NCBI GenBank assembly: GCA_963726085.1
Contig: CAVSAR010000001.1
Span: 882,821 to 946,820, forward strand
DNA from: ZC4RG30 sp963726085
GTDB taxonomy: Bacteria > Pseudomonadota > Gammaproteobacteria > Steroidobacterales > Steroidobacteraceae
DNA length: 64,000 nt
Reading direction: 5' to 3'
Shown: piece by piece, positions 26,021-35,712 of the stretch
How positions within the stretch are numbered: position 1 is the first letter of the stretch
Layout of the letters: each line of letters starts with the position of its first letter
Program-made: the position numbers and the translations under genes
The notes under the pieces: generated by a model
What the model saw: only the letters and a program-made list of their open reading frames with translations
Databases searched by the model: none
Told to the model about the DNA's origin: nothing

Positions 26021-27496
26021 ATGCGCGCTACCCCGTCAGCACCGTCCATGTTCCTCAAGTCCGGCTTGCTGGGCGGCCTTGTTGCCCTTTTGATACTCGC
26101 CACGGTTCCGGCATGCGCCAATGACGATGAAGACCGTCCGGTGCTACAGCCATGGCACACCGTCGTGCTCAAGGGAGACTTCCAAGCCGGCGACGAGGCT
26201 CGCATCAAGACCATCGCCGACTACCAGGCGTTGGAAACCAGACTCTTTGCTGAACTGGACGAGAAGATCTATCGCGCGGTCGACCCGCGCGAGAAGTCGC
26301 TGGTAAATCGCTACTGGGCCGGCAGCAATTCAGACCCACGCACGGATAAACCGGACTGGAGCCGTACACAGGTTATACCGGTAGCCAACCCACGCGGGGC
26401 GGCGCTGCTGCTGCACGGGCTGTCGGACTCGCCATACCTAATGCGCGGCCTAGCCCAGTATCTGCACGACCAGGGCTGGTACGTGGTTGTACTGCGCCTG
26501 CCAGGGCACGGCACCGCACCGTCGGGGCTTCTCGAGGTCAAGTGGCAGGACTGGGCCGCGGCCGTGCGCCTTGCAGCGCGGGATCTGGCCGTCACTGTCG
26601 GCCCCAACAAGCCGCTGGTGCTCGCCGGCTTCTCCACTGGCGGCGCACTGGCGGTGGAGTACGCCTTGTCGCAACGTCAGGGCGAGGCGTTGCCTAAGCC
26701 CTCGAACCTGCTGTTGTTTTCGCCCGCAATCGGCGTGTCATCCATGGCCCGCTGGGCTTCAACGGTGAATGCCCTGTCCGCCGTGCCGGGACTGCACAAG
26801 CTGGGATGGGAGACCCTGCAGCCCGAATACGATCCTTACAAGTACAACAGCTTCCCGGTCAATGCCGGCGCTCAGATCTGGAAACTGACCCGGCGGATCG
26901 ACGACCAGCTGTCGGATCTGGCCAAGCACGGCGGCGCCACTGGCCTGCCTCGGATCCTCGCATTCCAGACCGGTGCCGACGCGACCGTATCGACTGTTGC
27001 AGTGGTCAAGGCACTGTATGGCCGCCTGCCCAACGAGGGTCATCGCCTGGTGCTTTTCGACGCCAACCGCATTGGCAACGAGCGCCAGATCCTCAAGCCT
27101 GAATTATTCACGGGACGAGACAAACTGCTCAACGGACCCGTGCTGCCGTTTGACCTGGAAATCGTGACCAACGAAAGGGATGACGAAGCGCCGGTGTCAT
27201 CCTGGGTGCGCGCGGCGGGCGGCACCCAGGTAGTGCACGTGCCGACCAGCCTGCTGTGGCCGCGCGACCTGTTCGCGCTGTCGCACGTGGCGGTTCCGGT
27301 GCCAGCCGATGACCCGGTATACGGCGAAGTGCGCCCGGCGGGCCCGACCAACCGCATCTGGCTGGGACACGCGGCGCTCTACGGCGAATACGAGATGCTG
27401 CTGGTGCCGGAGTCGTCGTTGCTGCGACTGCGCTACAACCCATTCTTTTCGTGGATGACGCAGCGCATCGGCACGTTCCTGGGACCTGCCCCGTGA
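26021..27496 (+). CDS. Exported alpha/beta hydrolase (serine hydrolase)
   Basis: A 491-residue hydrolase. Seen: an N-terminal signal ending in V-P-A-C, possibly a lipobox; then L-L-L-H-G-L-S-D-S-P, and the nucleophile elbow G-F-S-T-G-G. A large C-terminal region holds a possible acid (F-Q-T-G-A-D) and histidine (L-S-H-V). AAGG precedes the ATG. Its TGA overlaps the GTG of the arylmalonate-decarboxylase-like gene (GTGA), so the two are coupled. Substrate unknown. Confidence 0.85.
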   Translation: MRATPSAPSMFLKSGLLGGLVALLILATVPACANDDEDRPVLQPWHTVVLKGDFQAGDEARIKTIADYQALETRLFAELDEKIYRAVDPREKSLVNRYWAGSNSDPRTDKPDWSRTQVIPVANPRGAALLLHGLSDSPYLMRGLAQYLHDQGWYVVVLRLPGHGTAPSGLLEVKWQDWAAAVRLAARDLAVTVGPNKPLVLAGFSTGGALAVEYALSQRQGEALPKPSNLLLFSPAIGVSSMARWASTVNALSAVPGLHKLGWETLQPEYDPYKYNSFPVNAGAQIWKLTRRIDDQLSDLAKHGGATGLPRILAFQTGADATVSTVAVVKALYGRLPNEGHRLVLFDANRIGNERQILKPELFTGRDKLLNGPVLPFDLEIVTNERDDEAPVSSWVRAAGGTQVVHVPTSLLWPRDLFALSHVAVPVPADDPVYGEVRPAGPTNRIWLGHAALYGEYEMLLVPESSLLRLRYNPFFSWMTQRIGTFLGPAP

Positions 27497-28266
27497 TCTC
27501 ACGGCGCCAGATGCTGGCCGCGGGAGTTGCCAGTGCCACGATATCAGCTGCAGGCGCCGCCGGTGCGCCCCTGCTTGGCCTGGTGTCGCCGGTTGACCCT
27601 TCGGTACCTCCAGAAGCTGCGGCCATGTATCCCAGGGGAGTCCGCTTTCAGCAGGAAAGTGTCGGCCTCAAGACCATGACACCTGAGGGATACGACCAAG
27701 TGCTGGACCGGATCGTGCCTTTTGCCAGGTCCCTGGCCGACCAGGGCGCACAGGCCATCGTCCTGATGGGCACTTCATTGAGTTTCTACAAGGGCGCAGC
27801 GTTCAATCACGAGTTGACCAAGAGAATTACCGAGGCAAGTGGCCGTCCCGCTGTGACAATGAGCACGGCCGTGATCGAGGGCCTGCGCAGCGTCGGTGCC
27901 AAGCGGCTGGCGGTGGCCACGGCTTACGACGTCGAGGTGAATCGTCGCCTGCAGACCTTTCTGCAAGAGGAAGGATTTGAGGTCCTGGCCATCAAGGGCC
28001 TGGGAATCGAGAAAGTCGAGGACATCCACAATGTGACCCAGGAAGGCCTGATGACGTTCAGTGCCGGGGTTGCAGCATCAGCGCCCGATGCGGATGGCTT
28101 GCTGGTCTCGTGCGGCGGCCTACGCACGCTGGACCTGATCGCGCCCCTGGAGCAGCGGTGCGCTATTCCTGTGGTGTCCAGCCTGCCTCACGCACTGCGG
28201 GCGGGCGTACGCCTGCTGGGGCTGGCCGGCCGCGTACCTGGTCACGGGAAGCTGCTGTCCCTGTAG
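27493..28266 (+). CDS. Arylmalonate-decarboxylase-like protein with Tat signal
   Basis: A 257-residue member of the Asp/Glu racemase superfamily. Seen: Tat-like S-R-R-Q-M-L at the N-terminus followed by a hydrophobic A/G-rich run; E-A-A-A-M-Y-P-R-G-V-R-F; the dioxyanion-hole segment M-G-T-S-L-S-F-Y (Gly93); and the catalytic-cysteine motif S-C-G-G-L-R-T (Cys207). A glycine rather than cysteine at the first site fits a decarboxylase (one-cysteine) rather than a racemase. Known AMDase turns aryl-methylmalonate into arylpropionate and is cytoplasmic; this one looks exported. GTG 27493 is chosen for its overlap with the hydrolase stop. Confidence 0.78.
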   Translation: MISRRQMLAAGVASATISAAGAAGAPLLGLVSPVDPSVPPEAAAMYPRGVRFQQESVGLKTMTPEGYDQVLDRIVPFARSLADQGAQAIVLMGTSLSFYKGAAFNHELTKRITEASGRPAVTMSTAVIEGLRSVGAKRLAVATAYDVEVNRRLQTFLQEEGFEVLAIKGLGIEKVEDIHNVTQEGLMTFSAGVAASAPDADGLLVSCGGLRTLDLIAPLEQRCAIPVVSSLPHALRAGVRLLGLAGRVPGHGKLLSL

Positions 28267-28350
28267 GGCGGCGCGCAAATCCGCCACGACCCAAAACCCG
28301 CGCCTTCAGGATAAACTCCCGGCTATATCGATCAAGATACTGGGGGTCCC

Positions 28351-30543
28351 GTGCTGAACCGTTGTCGCCTGCTGGGCTTGTCCGTGCTGCTTATTGCTGT
28401 CGGCGCCAACCTGAGTGCCGCTCCCCTGACTAATCCGGCCGCCGTAAATCAGGCGCGCCTGCTCAACGGCACCAACGACCCGCACCAGTGGCCGTCCTAC
28501 GGCGGCAGCTACAACGAGCAACGATTCAGCCCGCTGAAGAAGATCAACGATGCCAATGTGAAGGATCTTGGGCTCGCCTGGTTTGCGGACTACGACACCA
28601 ACCAGAACCAGCATGGCTCGCCACTTTATGTGGATGGCGTCATTTACGTATCGACTGCACGTAACGTAGTTCACGCCTTCGATGCGAAGAACGGCAAGCG
28701 GTTGTGGACCTACACCCCCATCCTGATTCCCAATTCCAACCTGGGACTGGTGAATCGCGGCATCGCGGCCTACAACGGCAAGATCTACATGGGCATGCTC
28801 GATGCGCACCTGGTTGCCATCGACGCGAAGACCGGCAAGGCCGCATGGAATGTCGACACGGTTCCCGAGAGTCTGGGCCTCGGGGCGATGCGCAAGCACT
28901 ACTCCATCACCATGGCTCCGCGGGTGGCCAAGGGCAAGGTATTCGTCGGCGTATCGGGTGGCGAGTTCGGCGTACGCGGCTGCCTCGTCGCCTACGATGC
29001 CGAGACCGGCAAGGAAGTCTGGCGCTTCTGGACGGTGCCGGGAGACCCGAACATACCGGACCACGCGATTTCCGACGGGCCACTGGCGAAGGCCGTGAGC
29101 ACCTGGCCGAAGAATATAGAGTACTGGAAGCAAGGCGGCGGCGGCACGGTGTGGGATGCGGTCGTCTACGATCCGGTGACCGACCTGCTGTATTTCGGCA
29201 CCGGCAATGGCACGCCGTGGAACCGCGAGATGCGCGACCCCTCCAGTGGCGACAATCTGTACGTCGCGTCCATTATCGCAGTGAAGCCAGACACTGGAGA
29301 GTACGTCTGGCACTACCAGGAAACCCCGGGTGACTCCTGGGACTACGACGCGATCAGCCCGATGGTGACGGCCGATCTCAAGATCGGCGGCCAGAAGAAA
29401 CACGTCATCATGCAGCCGTCGAAGAACGGCTTCATCTATGTGATCGAAGCGGCCACCGGCAAGTTGCTCAGCGGCGATCCCTTCACGACGTGAACTGGGC
29501 GACCGGCGTGGACCTCAAGACCGGCCGTCCCATCGAAGTCCCGGGCGCGCGCTATGAGAACGAGCCGTTGAACCTCGCACCCGGCGTGCAGGGTGGCCAT
29601 AGTTGGCATCCGAACGCATACAGCCCGGACACAGGCCTGATCTACATTCCGACCTGGGAAAACTATTCCGCGATTGCACCCCAGGCCAAGCCTGCACCGG
29701 GCACCACTCCTCCACTGGTCGCATTTGGCGGCCGCGTCGACCGGGCGACACTCAAGCCGAACAACAAGCAGGCCGACAACGGCTGGCTACAGGCATGGGA
29801 TCCGGTGGCCCGCAAGGTCGTATGGGAAACCCCGAAGGGCCCGCGCGCGACCAGCGGCGTGCTGGCGACCGGCGGCAACCTGGTGTTCATGGGCAACGGC
29901 GGCGGCAAGCAGATCCGCGCCTACGACGCCAGGACTGGCACGAAGCTGTGGAATTTCGAAGCCCAGACCGCGGTGTTCGCCGCACCGATCACCTATGAAC
30001 TGGATGGCGTGCAGTACATCGCCGCCAGCGTCGGTGGCGCCGCACAGGGCGGGGATTACTTTGCGCCGACCTATGCGCGCATGCTGGTATTCAAGGTTGG
30101 CGGCAAGGCAGTGCTGCCCGAGAACAAGCCCTATACGCCGCCGGCGCTGAATCCGCCGCCGTCAACGGCATCGGCCGATGTGATCGCCCATGGCGGCGAC
30201 GTCTACACCAGGAACTGCTCGGTATGTCATGGCGCAGGTGGCACGCAGGAACGCACCAGCTTCCCCAATCTCACCGTCACGCCGCTGCTGTAGACGCAGC
30301 CGGGCTTTGACCAGGTGGTGCTGGGCGGGGTGCGTGCGGACAAGGGCATGGGCTCCTTTGCCAAGGACGTCGGCCCCGCTGATGCGGTGGCCGTGCGCGA
30401 ATACCTGATCTCGCGCGCCAACGAAATCAAGAGCCACCCGCCAGCACCGCCGGCCGCTTTTGGTGCTCCGCAAGCACCGGCACGTCCGACAGCGCCCTGC
30501 GACCACTCCGGACATCCACGAGGACGCGGCCAAGCAGAAGTAA
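28351..30543 (+). pseudogene. Broken quinohemoprotein alcohol dehydrogenase (PQQ, C-terminal haem c)
   Basis: Three pieces make one 730-codon gene. Frame one (GTG 28351) encodes the signal peptide and propeller with S-W-D-Y-D, and stops by frameshift at 29491, where one base appears deleted after F-T-T. The next frame continues V-N-W-A-T-G-V to the haem motif C-S-V-C-H, then meets TAG at 30291. The same frame runs on with conserved haem-domain sequence (F-D-Q-V-V-L-G-G-V) until a one-base gain near 30495-30510 restores frame one, ending at TAA 30543. Net length is in frame. No vicinal Cys-Cys is seen. Pseudogene or assembly error. Confidence 0.82.
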
Positions 30544-30554
30544 GCGGCACCGCC

Positions 30555-32693
30555 GTGCAACGCAAAACCTTCGCTTTCCTCGGGCTCCTGCCCTGCGTAG
30601 CCGCGGCGCAGGGGCTGTTCGCCAATGACCCGGCCGCGCAGTTCACGCCGGAACAGTCCGCCCGCGGACAGGCCGCCTATGGGCGAGCCTGCGTCTCATG
30701 TCACGGCGCCGCGCTTGAGGGCGGGCAGTTCGGCGTTGCGCTCAAAGGGGCTGCATTCGAGAGCCATTGGCGCGGACAGACACGGGCAGCGTTCTCCGAG
30801 AAGATACGCACCACCATGCCCCCACGCGGACTGGGATCGGTAAGCGGTCAGGCGTACTCCGACATCGAGGCCTACATACTGCAGGTCAACAGCCTCACGC
30901 CGGGGCAAAACGCCGCAGGCGCGCCGCTGAATCCGGAAATGCAGATCGCCGCCGCGCAGCGTGGCGATACCGGGCCGGCGTATCAGGCCGCCCTCGATGC
31001 ACGTACGGCCAAGCTGGCCGCTCTTACGCCAGTCACTGATGCGATGCTGCGCAATCCCTCGCCGACGGACTGGTTGATCTGGCGGCGCACCTACAATGGG
31101 CAGGGCTACAGCCCCCTTGCAGTCATCGATCGTTCGAACGTGGGAAGACTGCGCTCGGCGTGGAGCTGGTCATTGCCCGACAGCATGAACGAGATTACCC
31201 CGCTGGTGCATGACGGGATCATGTTCATCTACAGCGGCCCGGTGGTGCAGGCGCTGGACGCGGTCAACGGGGACCTGCTGTGGCAGTACCTGCGCGTGTT
31301 GCCCGATGAGTTCGACAATGGCCGTGCGGCACGCGTCAAGACGCTGGCCATCTATGGTGAGCGGTTGCTGGTTCCAACCACGGACGGGCACATCGTCGCG
31401 CTGGATGTGCGCACCGGGCACCTGCTGTGGGACCAGCAGGTCATTACCGATGCCGAGCGCGCGATGAATGGCAAGGCCGAAGGGGTGGCGCTGCACCTCA
31501 ACGGCGGCCCCATCGTCGTCAAGGGCAAGGTGATCATGGGCGTGAGCCTGGGACTGGAGAATTCCCCGGGCGGCTGCTTCATCGTTGCGCTGGATATCGC
31601 CAGCGGCAAGGAAGTGTGGCGGTTCCACACCATTGCACGCCCGGGGCAACCCGGCGGCGACAGCTGGAACGGCGCGCCGGTACAGGAACGCTTCGGCGGC
31701 GGCGTGTGGACGGCCGGCAGCTACGATGCGGAACTGGACCTGGTCTATTTCGGTGTCGGCAATACCTACAACTCCGCGACGTTGCTCGAGCCGCGACCGG
31801 GATCGAAGGCCGTCAGCAACAATGACGGCCTCTATACCGATGCCACCGTGGCGCTGCGGCCGGATACCGGTGCGCTGGTCTGGCACTACCAGCACCAGAG
31901 GCGCGACGTCTGGGACCTGGACTGGGTGTTCGAACAGACGATCGTCACCCTGCCCGTCCAGGGCAAGCCCCGAAAGCTGGTCGTCACGGGTGGCAAGACA
32001 GCGCTCTTCGACGCCGTGGATGCGGCCACCGGTGCCTTCGTGTTCTCCAAAGACATGGGCGTACAGAACCTCGTGACTGCGGTGGACCCAAAGACCGGCG
32101 ACAAGAAGGTCAACCCGGCAGCCCAGCCCGAGGCAGGCAAGTCGAAGCTGGTGTGCCCCGCGGCTTCGGGTGCGCGCAACTGGCCGGCGACGGCGTTCAA
32201 TCCCGAAACGCACCTGCTGTTCGTGCCGATGAGCGAATCATGCATGGATTACATCTATGCGCCACGCAGTGCCGCGGAAACGGCCGCCGGTGGTACCGAC
32301 ATGAAATTGACGCCGCGCCAGCCCCCGGGCAGTGACGGGCTCTTCGGGCGCTTGACCGCCTTCGATGTTGCCACGCAGCAGTTTGTCTGGACGCATCGCC
32401 AGCGCATACCGGTGGCAGGCTCGACGCTGGCCACGGCCGGCGGCCTGCTGTTCAATGGCGACCTGGATCGCTATTTCTACGCCTATGACCAGGCAACCGG
32501 CGCAGTGCTGTGGCGCACACGCTTGAATGCCGCGCCGGAATCCTCGCCCATCACCTACTCGGTCAACGGGCACCAGTACATCGCAGTGGTTGCCGGCGGC
32601 GGCAGCGCCTTTGGGGCCAACGGGCGCGGCTATGTGCCGGAACTGCTGGCGCCGGCTGCAGGAGTGACGCTGACCGTGTTCGAGCTGCCGTAG
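30555..32693 (+). CDS. Quinohemoprotein dehydrogenase with N-terminal haem c
   Basis: A 712-residue periplasmic protein. Seen: signal peptide from GTG 30555 (V-Q-R-K-T-F-A-F-L-G), haem motif C-V-S-C-H-G, then a PQQ-type propeller with W-S-W-S-L-P, D-A-x-N-G-D-L-L-W-Q and the W-D-L-D-W active-site-region segment. It resembles the 22501 protein in layout but is longer. It begins 11 bases after the stop of the broken dehydrogenase, suggesting one operon. Substrate unknown. Confidence 0.85.
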   Translation: MQRKTFAFLGLLPCVAAAQGLFANDPAAQFTPEQSARGQAAYGRACVSCHGAALEGGQFGVALKGAAFESHWRGQTRAAFSEKIRTTMPPRGLGSVSGQAYSDIEAYILQVNSLTPGQNAAGAPLNPEMQIAAAQRGDTGPAYQAALDARTAKLAALTPVTDAMLRNPSPTDWLIWRRTYNGQGYSPLAVIDRSNVGRLRSAWSWSLPDSMNEITPLVHDGIMFIYSGPVVQALDAVNGDLLWQYLRVLPDEFDNGRAARVKTLAIYGERLLVPTTDGHIVALDVRTGHLLWDQQVITDAERAMNGKAEGVALHLNGGPIVVKGKVIMGVSLGLENSPGGCFIVALDIASGKEVWRFHTIARPGQPGGDSWNGAPVQERFGGGVWTAGSYDAELDLVYFGVGNTYNSATLLEPRPGSKAVSNNDGLYTDATVALRPDTGALVWHYQHQRRDVWDLDWVFEQTIVTLPVQGKPRKLVVTGGKTALFDAVDAATGAFVFSKDMGVQNLVTAVDPKTGDKKVNPAAQPEAGKSKLVCPAASGARNWPATAFNPETHLLFVPMSESCMDYIYAPRSAAETAAGGTDMKLTPRQPPGSDGLFGRLTAFDVATQQFVWTHRQRIPVAGSTLATAGGLLFNGDLDRYFYAYDQATGAVLWRTRLNAAPESSPITYSVNGHQYIAVVAGGGSAFGANGRGYVPELLAPAAGVTLTVFELP

Positions 32694-32710
32694 CCGCAGC
32701 CCGGGAGCCC

Positions 32711-33142
32711 TCAGCTGTCCCTGAGCACCTGCTCCAGGACATGCAGGGCATCGTTGGTGTGTTCCTTGGCCAATTCGCCCACCAGGTTCTTCTTCAACCC
32801 CTCACCGTAGTGCAGGCGCAGCTCACCCAGTGCACGGGGCGGCGCGAGCACCAACAGCGCACCTATCCTGCCGGTGGCGATTTCGTGGTTGAGCCACTTG
32901 GCAACGGCTGACTCGAAGCTGGCTTCCTGGTGGTCCTTGTCCAGTCGCCGATCCTGCAGCCGCCGCTGGTCCTTGTTGTCCCCTCCGGTGTGCTGATGCC
33001 GCGCTGCACCCTCCACGTCGCCGTGAACATCCGGAAGCGGCAGCTCGATCAACGCCAGTTTAAGTTCATCGCCAGAGTTGCGAAACAGCCGCAGCTTCTG
33101 CCCGTCGGTTACGACGATGGTCGTGTTGGTCGCAATCTGCAT
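32711..33142 (-). CDS. Host-attachment-protein family (PF10116-like)
   Basis: A 143-residue protein. Seen: T-T-I-V-V-T-D-G-Q-K-L-R-L-F-R-N-S-G, a basic/histidine-rich middle, and L-V-L-A-P-P-R-A-L-G-E-L-R, features of the host-attachment (AtsE-like) family related to the eRF1 domain. Cellular role is unclear in free-living species. It is divergent from the yaiI gene, 99 bases away. Confidence 0.8.
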   Translation of the reverse strand: MQIATNTTIVVTDGQKLRLFRNSGDELKLALIELPLPDVHGDVEGAARHQHTGGDNKDQRRLQDRRLDKDHQEASFESAVAKWLNHEIATGRIGALLVLAPPRALGELRLHYGEGLKKNLVGELAKEHTNDALHVLEQVLRDS

Positions 33143-33241
33143 GTCGGGCCCCAGTGGTTAACGAGCCGGATCATAGGCGCAAAACCGACCCGCGGGTACG
33201 CGCATGCGTGCATGCTGCCGATCCCTCCTGAGGCCCAATCC

Positions 33242-33718
33242 ATGACAGCTCCCAAGTCGCCCTCCGGCCCCAGCATCTGGGTGGACGCGGATGCCTGCCC
33301 CAAGGTGATCAAGGACATCCTCTACCGCGCGGCCCAGCGAACCGGCATTGCCGTGATCCTCGTCGCCAACCAGCCGCTGACCGTACCGCGCATGACCAAC
33401 TTGCGCGTACTGCAGGTCGCGCAGGGTTTCGATGTCGCCGACAATGAAATCGTCAAGCGCGTGGCCAAGGGCGATCTGGTGATTACCGCGGACATCCCGC
33501 TGGCGGCAGAGGTCATCGCCAAGGGTGGCGATGCCTTGAACCCGCGCGGCGAGCGCTATTCACCGGACACGATCCGCGGCGTGCTCAACCTGCGTGACTT
33601 CATGGACACCATGCGCGCCAGCGGCAATGTGGGCGGCGGACCGCCGCCGCTGACCCAGTCGGATCGCAACGCCTTTGCCAGCCACCTGGATGCCTGGCTG
33701 GCGCGCCGCAAGGCCTGA
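33242..33718 (+). CDS. yaiI: UPF0178 (YaiI/YqxD) family protein
   Basis: A 158-residue protein. Seen: I-W-V-D-A-D-A-C-P-K-V-I-K at the N-terminus, D-L-V-I-T-A-D-I-P-L-A, G-G-G-P-P-P-L-T and S-D-R-N-A-F, diagnostic of UPF0178. The aspartates are PIN-like, but activity is unproved. ATG 33242 is chosen over an in-frame upstream extension lacking homology. Confidence 0.93.
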   Translation: MTAPKSPSGPSIWVDADACPKVIKDILYRAAQRTGIAVILVANQPLTVPRMTNLRVLQVAQGFDVADNEIVKRVAKGDLVITADIPLAAEVIAKGGDALNPRGERYSPDTIRGVLNLRDFMDTMRASGNVGGGPPPLTQSDRNAFASHLDAWLARRKA

Positions 33719-33731
33719 TCGGCCGCAGGCG

Positions 33732-34193
33732 TTAAGGGGTTACGAACTTGGTGTCATTGGGCCCGTAGCCGGTGACCAGGATGACCACGGGCTGATCCGT
33801 GGTCTGCGAGAAATGCGGCTGGCCTGCCGGTTCGGTAAAAAGGCTCCCGGGATTCAGTTCCTTGAGCATCTTGGCGTCGAACACCGTGCCATATCCCATC
33901 TGCCAGATTCCGGAAAGCACCGTCACGGACCGGTTGTCGCGGTGGGTGTGCGGGCGTACCTGGGTGTGCGCGGGAATCGCAACGCGCACGGTATATAGGC
34001 CCGGCAGCTTCGGATCGCCAAGCAGAACGGTCATTGTCGGACCGGTGGGATTGGCCGGCACCGCGGCGGCCTGGGTGGCGATTTCAGCGGCCGTCAGCCG
34101 CAGCATGGGGACCGGCTCGTCCGCCACTGCCATCATCGAGCCCAGAAAGCACAGCGATGAGAATGTGCGAACCAGAATGCGCTGCGAATACAT
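33732..34193 (-). CDS. Exported cupin-domain protein
   Basis: A 153-residue protein. Seen: signal peptide (ending M-A-V-A-D), then a single cupin with R-P-H-T-H-R-D-N-R-S-V-T-V-L-S-G (two metal-binding histidines) and a C-terminal A-G-Q-P-H-F-S. Divergent from an M28 peptidase. Start ATG 34193 follows GGGGGTG; the longer frame is rejected. Confidence 0.85.
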   Translation of the reverse strand: MYSQRILVRTFSSLCFLGSMMAVADEPVPMLRLTAAEIATQAAAVPANPTGPTMTVLLGDPKLPGLYTVRVAIPAHTQVRPHTHRDNRSVTVLSGIWQMGYGTVFDAKMLKELNPGSLFTEPAGQPHFSQTTDQPVVILVTGYGPNDTKFVTP

Positions 34194-34217
34194 GTACACC
34201 CCCAAGTTGTAGTGTGG

Positions 34218-34231
34218 CCACCGTCCGGTGG
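34218..34231. promoter_or_regulatory. Inverted repeat in divergent cupin-peptidase intergenic region
   Basis: CCACCG-TC-CGGTGG is a perfect 6-bp inverted repeat, in the 70-base gap between the divergent starts at 34193 and 34264. It could be an operator or chance in GC-rich sequence; no regulator gene is adjacent. Confidence 0.3.
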
Positions 34232-34263
34232 AATATACGCCACAAGCCGGAGAGACCCCCCCC

Positions 34264-35631
34264 ATGAAGCGATATGACGCAGCGCTGCTCGCCCTTGGCC
34301 TGTTCCTGGCACCGGCGGTCCAGTACGCGGCAAAGCTGGACGGCGCCGACGTCCGAATCGAGGGCATTGTGGCGAGCATTTCCGAAGCGCGCCTGCGCGA
34401 AATCGATACCAGGATGGTCTCCTTTGGCACCCGCAACACGCTTTCGGATTCCAGTTCCAGCACGCACGGCATCGGCGCCGCGCGGCAATGGATTTTTGAC
34501 GAACTGCGGCGGTCCAGTCCGCGACTTGAGGTGTCGTTCGACACGCACCAGCTAAGCGCGCAGGGCAGGATTACCCGCCCGGTCGAGTTGCGCAACGTCA
34601 TGGCGATATTGCCGGGTCGCTCACCGCGCCGTATCTATGTTGGCGCGCACTACGATTCGCTGAACCTCGGGCCCGGCGCGCAATTGGCAAGCAACCAGCA
34701 CCCACCGGGAGTTGCGGACCCGGACATCCAGCAGCAACCCGGCTACAACCACGATGCCGAGGCGCCCGGGGCCGACGACGACGGCAGTGGTATCGCGCTG
34801 ACGATGGAACTGGCCCGCGTGCTGGCCCAGAGCGGCATCCAGTTCGACGCCACACTGGTCTTTGTATGCTGGGCCGGCGAGGAACAGGGCCTGTTCGGGT
34901 CGCACGCGCATGTGGCCGACCTGCGCATGGCCGGCACTCCTGTGGAAGCGGTGTTCAACAGCGACATCGTTGGCGGGACCTCCGGGGGGGATGGCGTCAT
35001 CGATGCAACCAGCGTGCGGGTGTACAGCCAGGGCCCGGAGGATTCGCAATCCCGGTCACTGGCCCGCTACATCGAGAAACTCGCCGCGCTGTATGTGCCG
35101 TCGCACCGGATCCGGTTGATGGCGCGTGAGGACCGATTTGGCCGCGGCAGCGACCACTCTTCTTTTTCCGATGCAGGCTACCCGGCGATTACCTTCCGCG
35201 AGGCCAGGGAGAACTTCGCCCGGCAGCATTCAGCTGCCGACACCCTCGATGGCGTGGATTTTCGTTACCTAGCGCAAAATACGCGCGTCAACGCGGCAGC
35301 AGTTGCCTCCCTGGCCATCGCGCCCCCTGCCCCGATGGTCAACAGCCCCAGGGGACGCCCGCTGATCTCGCGCGATCCCTCCGGTTACGACGCCAGCCTG
35401 CGCTGGGCGGCGTCCCCGGGGGCCGTCGGCTACCGCATCTACTGGCGCGATACCTGGGACAACACCTGGCAACATCAGCAGGTCGTGAACGACGTTACCC
35501 AGTTCACGCTGCAAGGCGTCTCGATCGACGACTTCGTATTTGGCGTTGCGGCGATCGGCGCCGATGGGCAGGAGAGCCTGGTAAGCGCATACGTCACGCC
35601 TCCGCCGGCAGGAGATCGCGCAAAGCCATAG
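34264..35631 (+). CDS. Exported M28-family zinc aminopeptidase with C-terminal FnIII-like domain
   Basis: A 455-residue protein. Seen: signal peptide, then the M28 zinc signature: G-A-H-Y-D-S-L, G-A-D-D-D-G-S-G, C-W-A-G-E-E-Q-G (catalytic Glu), N-S-D-I-V-G-G and S-D-H-S-S-F. The last ~95 residues (S-L-R-W-A-A-S-P-G-A-V-G-Y-R-I-Y-W) resemble a fibronectin type III fold. Likely an extracytoplasmic aminopeptidase. ATG 34264 is chosen. Confidence 0.9.
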   Translation: MKRYDAALLALGLFLAPAVQYAAKLDGADVRIEGIVASISEARLREIDTRMVSFGTRNTLSDSSSSTHGIGAARQWIFDELRRSSPRLEVSFDTHQLSAQGRITRPVELRNVMAILPGRSPRRIYVGAHYDSLNLGPGAQLASNQHPPGVADPDIQQQPGYNHDAEAPGADDDGSGIALTMELARVLAQSGIQFDATLVFVCWAGEEQGLFGSHAHVADLRMAGTPVEAVFNSDIVGGTSGGDGVIDATSVRVYSQGPEDSQSRSLARYIEKLAALYVPSHRIRLMAREDRFGRGSDHSSFSDAGYPAITFREARENFARQHSAADTLDGVDFRYLAQNTRVNAAAVASLAIAPPAPMVNSPRGRPLISRDPSGYDASLRWAASPGAVGYRIYWRDTWDNTWQHQQVVNDVTQFTLQGVSIDDFVFGVAAIGADGQESLVSAYVTPPPAGDRAKP

Positions 35632-35712
35632 CCATTTCTCTACCGGATTGCCATTGAATCCGGCGCCCTGTAATTTTCGGACCGCAGTCCAGAATAAGAA
35701 TCGGGGGGCGCC

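Noticed and set aside
28306..29403. 365-codon minus-strand frame over the broken dehydrogenase
   Set aside because: Low-complexity shadow; the plus strand has clear quinoprotein motifs.
31170..32213. 347-codon minus-strand frame over the quinoprotein
   Set aside because: Antisense shadow of a conserved propeller.
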